Position numbers and translations under genes: made by a program
The notes under the pieces: generated by a model
What the model was told of the DNA's origin: nothing
The model's database searches: none
The model's input: the letters and a program-made list of their open reading frames with translations, nothing else
In this document: positions 59,901 through 64,000 of the stretch, in pieces
How positions within the stretch are numbered: the first letter of the stretch is position 1
How the letters are laid out: each line of letters begins with the position of its first letter
NCBI GenBank assembly: GCA_964016885.1
Contig: OZ024743.1
Location: 176,067,074 to 176,131,073, forward strand
Reading direction: 5' to 3'
From: Eledone cirrhosa
Taxonomy: Eukaryota; Mollusca; Cephalopoda; Octopoda; Eledonidae
Length of the DNA: 64,000 nucleotides

Positions 59901-62900
59901 GAGAGGCTCGACAATGAGAGGCTCGACAATGAGAGGCTCGACAATGAGACGCTCGACAATGAGACGTTCGACAATGAGAGGCTCGACAATGAGAGGCTCG
60001 ACAATGAGAGGCTCGACAATGAGACGCTCGACAATGAGAGGCTCGACAATGAGAGGCTCGACAATGAGACGCTCGACAATGAGACGCTCGACAATGAGAC
60101 GCTCGACAATGAGAGGCTCGACAATGAGAGGCTCGACAATGAGAGGCTCGACAATGAGAGGCTCGACAATGAGAGGCTCGACAATGAGAGGCTCGACAAT
60201 GAGAGGCTCGACAATGAGACGCTCGACAATGAGACGCTCGACAATGAGACTCTCGGCAAAGAGAGGCTCGACAATGAGAGGCTCGACAATGAGAGGCTCG
60301 ACAATGAGAGGCTCGACAATGAGAGGCTCGAAAATGAGAGACTCGACAATGAGACGCTCGACAATGAGAGGCTCGACAATGAGAGGCTCGACAATTAGAG
60401 GCTCGACAATGAGACGCTCGACAATGAGACGCTCGACAATGAGACCCTCGACAATGAGAGGCTCGACAATGAGAGGCTCGACAATGTGACGCTCGACAAT
60501 AATAGGCTCGACAATGAGACGCTCGACAATGAGAGGCTCGACAATGAGACGCTCGACAATGAGACGCTCGACAATGAGAGGCTCGACAATGAGACGCTCG
60601 ACAATGAGAGGCTCGACAATGAGAGGCTCGACAATGAGACGCTCGACAATGAGAGGCTCGACAATGAGACGCTCGACAATGAGACGCTCGACAATGAGAC
60701 GCTCGACAATGAGAGGCTCGACAATGAGAGGCTCGACAATGAGAGGCTCAACAATGAGAGGCTCGACAATGAGACGCTCGACAATGAGACGCTCGACAAT
60801 GAGAGGCTCGACAATGAGACGCTCGACAATGAGACGCTCGACATTGAGAGGCTCGACAATGAGAGGCTCGACAATGAGATGCTCGACAATGAGAAACTCG
60901 ACAATGAGACGCTCGACAATGAGAGGCTCGACAATGAGAGGCTCGACAATGAGACGCTCGACAATGAGAGGCTCGACAATGAGACGCTCAACAATGAGAG
61001 GCTCGACAATGAGAGGCTCGACAATGAGACGCTCGACAATGAGACGCTCGACAATGAGAGGCTCGACAATGAGAGGCTCGACAATGTGACGCTCGACAAT
61101 AATAGGCTCGACAATGAGACGCTCGACAATGAGAGGCTCGACAATGAGACGCTCGACAATGAGACGCTCGACAATGAGAGGCTCGACAATGAGAGGCTCG
61201 ACAATGAGAGGCTCGACAATGAGACGCTCGACAATGAGACGCTCGACAATGAGACGCTCGACAATGAGAGGCTCTACAATGAGAGGCTCGAGAATGAGAC
61301 GCTCGACAATGAGAGGCTCGAAAATGAGAGGCTCGACAATGAGAGGCTCGACAATGAGAGGTTCGACAATGAGACGCTCGACAATGAGAGGATTGACAAT
61401 GAGAGGCTCGACAATGAGACGCTCGACAATGAGACGCTCGACAATGAGACGCTCGACAATGAGAGGCTCGACAATGAGACGCTCGACAATGAGAGGCTCG
61501 ACAACGAGAGGCTCGACAATGAGACGCTCGACAATGCGACGCTCGACAATGAGACGCTTGACAATGAGAGGCTCGACAATGAGAGGCTCGACAATGAGAG
61601 GCTCGACAATGAGACGCTCGACAATAATAGGCTCGACAATGAGACGCTCGACAATGAGAGGCTCGACAATGAGAGGCTCGACAATGAGACGCTCGACAAT
61701 GAGAGGCTCGACAATGAGACGCTCGACAATGAGAGGCTCGACAATGAGAGGCTCGACAATGAGAGGCTCGACAAGGAGAGGCTCGAGAATGAGAGGCTCG
61801 ACAATGAGAGGCTCGACAATGAGAGGCTCGACAAAGAGAGGCTCGATAATGAGAGGCTCGACAATGAGAGGCTCGACAATGAGAGGCTCGACAATGAGAC
61901 GCTCGACAATGAGAGGCTCGACAATGAGACGCTCGACAATGAGAGGCTCGACAATGAGAGGCTCGACAACGAGAGGCTCGACAAGGAGAGGCTCGACAAT
62001 GAGAGGCTCGCCAATGAGAGGCTCGACAATGAGAGGCTCGACAATGAGAGGCTCGACAATGAGACGCTCGACAATGAGAGGCTCGACAATGAGACGCTCG
62101 ACAATGAGACGCTCGACAATGAGAGGCTCGACAATGAGAGGCTCGACAATGAGAGGCTCGACAATGAGACGCTCGACAATGAGAAACTCGACAATGAGAC
62201 GCTCGACAATGAGAGGCTCGACAATGAGAGGCTCGACAATGAGACGCTCGACAATGAGAGGCTCGACAATGAGAGGCTCGACAATGAGACGCTCGACAAT
62301 GAGACGCTCGACAATGAGACGCTCGACAATGAGACGCTCGACAATGAGAGGCTCGACAATGAGACGCTCGACAATGAGAGGCTCGACAATGAGAGGCTCG
62401 ACAATGAGACGCTTGACAATGAGACGCTCGACAATGAGAGGCTCGACAATGAGACGCTCGACAATGAGAGGCTCGACAATGAGAGGCTCGACAATGAGAC
62501 GCTCGACAATGAGAGGCTCGACAATGAGAGTCTCGACAATGAGACGCTCGACAATGAGACGTTCGACAATGAGACACTCGACAATGAGAGGCTCGACAAT
62601 GATAGGCTCGACAATGAGATGCTCGACAATGAGACGCTCGACAATGAGACGGTGGACAATGAGAGGCTCGACAATTTGAGGCTCGACAATGAGAGGCTCG
62701 ACAATTAGAGACTCGACAATGAGAGGCTCGACAATGAGAGGCTCGACAATGAGAGGCTCGACAATGAGACGCTCGACAATGAGAGGCTCGACAATGAGAG
62801 GCTCGACAATGAGAGGCTCGACAATGAGACGCTCGACAATGAGACGCTCGACAATGAGAGGCTCGACAATGAGACGCTCGACAATGAGACGCTCGACAAT

Positions 62901-64000
62901 GAGACGCTCGACAATGAGACGCTCGACAATGAGAGGCTCGACAATGAGAGGCTCGACAATGAGAGGTTCGACAATGAGAGGCTCGACAATGAGAGGCTCG
63001 ACAATGAGACGCTCGACAATGAGACGCTCGACAATGAGACTCTCGGCAAAGAGAGGCTCGACAATGAGAGGCTCGACAATGAGAGGCTCGACAATGAGAG
63101 GCTCGACAATGAGAGGCTCGAAAATGAGAGACTCGACAATGAGACGCTCGACAATGAGAGGCTCGACAATGAGAGGCTCGACAATGAGAGGCTCGACAAT
63201 GAGACGCTCGACAATGAGACGCTCGACAATGAGACCCTCGACAATGAGAGGCTCGACAATGAGAGGCTCGACAATGTGACGCTCGACAATAATAGGCTCG
63301 ATAATGAGACGCTCGACAATGAGAGGCTCGACAATGAGACGCTCGACAATGAGACGCTCGACAATGAGAGGCTCGACAATGAGACGCTCGACAATGAGAG
63401 GCTCGACAATTAGAGGCTCGACAATGAGACGCTCGACAATGAGACGCTCGACAATGAGACCCTCGACAATGAGAGGCTCGACAATGAGAGGCTCGACAAT
63501 GTGACGCTCGACAATAATAGGCTCGACAATGAGACGCTCGACAATGAGAGGCTCGACAATGAGACGCTCGACAATGAGACGCTCGACAATGAGAGGCTCG
63601 ACAATGAGACGCTCGACAATGAGAGGCTCGACAATGAGAGGCTCGACAATGAGACGCTCGACAATGAGAGGCTCGACAATGAGACGCTCGACAATGAGAC
63701 GCTCGACAATGAGACGCTCGACAATGAGAGGCTCGACAATGAGAGGCTCGACAATGAGAGGCTCAACAATGAGAGGCTCGACAATGAGACGCTCGACAAT
63801 GAGACGCTCGACAATGAGAGGCTCGACAATGAGACGCTCGACAATGAGACGCTCGACATTGAGAGGCTCGACAATGAGAGGCTCGACAATGAGATGCTCG
63901 ACAATGAGAAACTCGACAATGAGACGCTCGACAATGAGAGGCTCGACAATGAGAGGCTCGACAATGAGACGCTCGACAATGAGAGGCTCGACAATGAGAC
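53989..64000 (+). repeat. 15-bp minisatellite, more than 660 units, runs off the window
   Basis: The unit is GACAATGAGAGGCTC or GACAATGAGACGCTC, strictly 15 bp over 10 kb. Rare variants include GAAAATGAG, GATAATGAG, GACAAAGAG, ATTTGAGG, ATTAGAG (a stop) and AATAATAGG. One unit at about 56,811 lost a base (GACAATGAGAGCTC). Because the unit is 5 codons and stop-free in five of the six frames, hundreds of residues are open in several frames at once (Asp-Asn-Glu-Arg/Thr-Leu, Met-Arg-Gly/Arg-Ser-Thr, Ser-Leu-Ser-Ser-Val/Leu, Ser-His-Cys-Arg-Ala). There is no flanking exon, so no protein is called. Confidence 0.98.

Noticed and set aside
53880..63994. Open frames up to 986 codons on both strands
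   Set aside because: Stop-free 15-bp repeat read in several frames at once. No start context, flanking exon or non-repeat domain supports a protein.

Overview
The window is non-coding-dominated animal DNA, most likely from a cephalopod and probably an octopus. The basis is a tRNA-derived SINE of about 190 bp that recurs in at least a dozen places, with a G-G-C-G-G-T-G-G head, a GTCGATAAAATAAAGTACC core and a GGCCTTGTGCC tail, which I associate with cephalopod genomes. Abundant CA, GA, TA, GATA and GAA microsatellites and many decayed retroelements fit this. Species identity is an inference. I see no bacterial genes, operons, rRNA, intact tRNA or CRISPR array.

Layout. 1-12.78 kb is one tandem array with an 89/90-bp unit and internal higher-order duplications. 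12.8-20 kb is a mosaic of SINEs, Helitron-like sequence (14.0-15.5 kb), a SINE whose 33-bp core has been tandemly amplified (15.95-16.25 kb), an RTE-like retroposon tail ending in (GAA)n and a 188-bp-armed inverted repeat (19.0-19.6 kb). 20.1-27.4 kb holds three head-to-tail, minus-strand copies of one LINE (APE endonuclease, reverse transcriptase, CCHC ORF1), each 3' end sitting in a (GATA)n tract. 27.4-30.5 kb is mostly unremarkable, with a SINE and an RTE-like remnant. 30.6-36.7 kb is a run of C- and A-rich satellites: a 142-bp unit, then a 4.6-kb array of about 33-bp units, then a 12-bp unit.

The only credible host gene is one exon at 37,960-38,214. It encodes transmembrane segments 1 and 2 of a class A G-protein-coupled receptor and ends at a good splice donor. 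The remaining exons are not visible in the window. 38.2-53.9 kb is SINEs, microsatellites, inverted repeats and LINE fragments. 54.0-64.0 kb is a 15-bp minisatellite of more than 660 units that runs off the window end.

The most interesting signal is a set of hammerhead-ribozyme-like cores (CTGATGA ... GAAA) at 39.5, 43.5, 43.7, 48.6, 49.5, 51.1 and 53.5 kb, several inside inverted repeats. The copy at 43,654-43,723 can be folded by eye into a complete type I hammerhead with a minimal stem III. That is the form known from Penelope-like retroelements and retrozymes. The very long open frames across the satellite arrays are by-products of stop-free units whose length is a multiple of three, and I do not call them genes.
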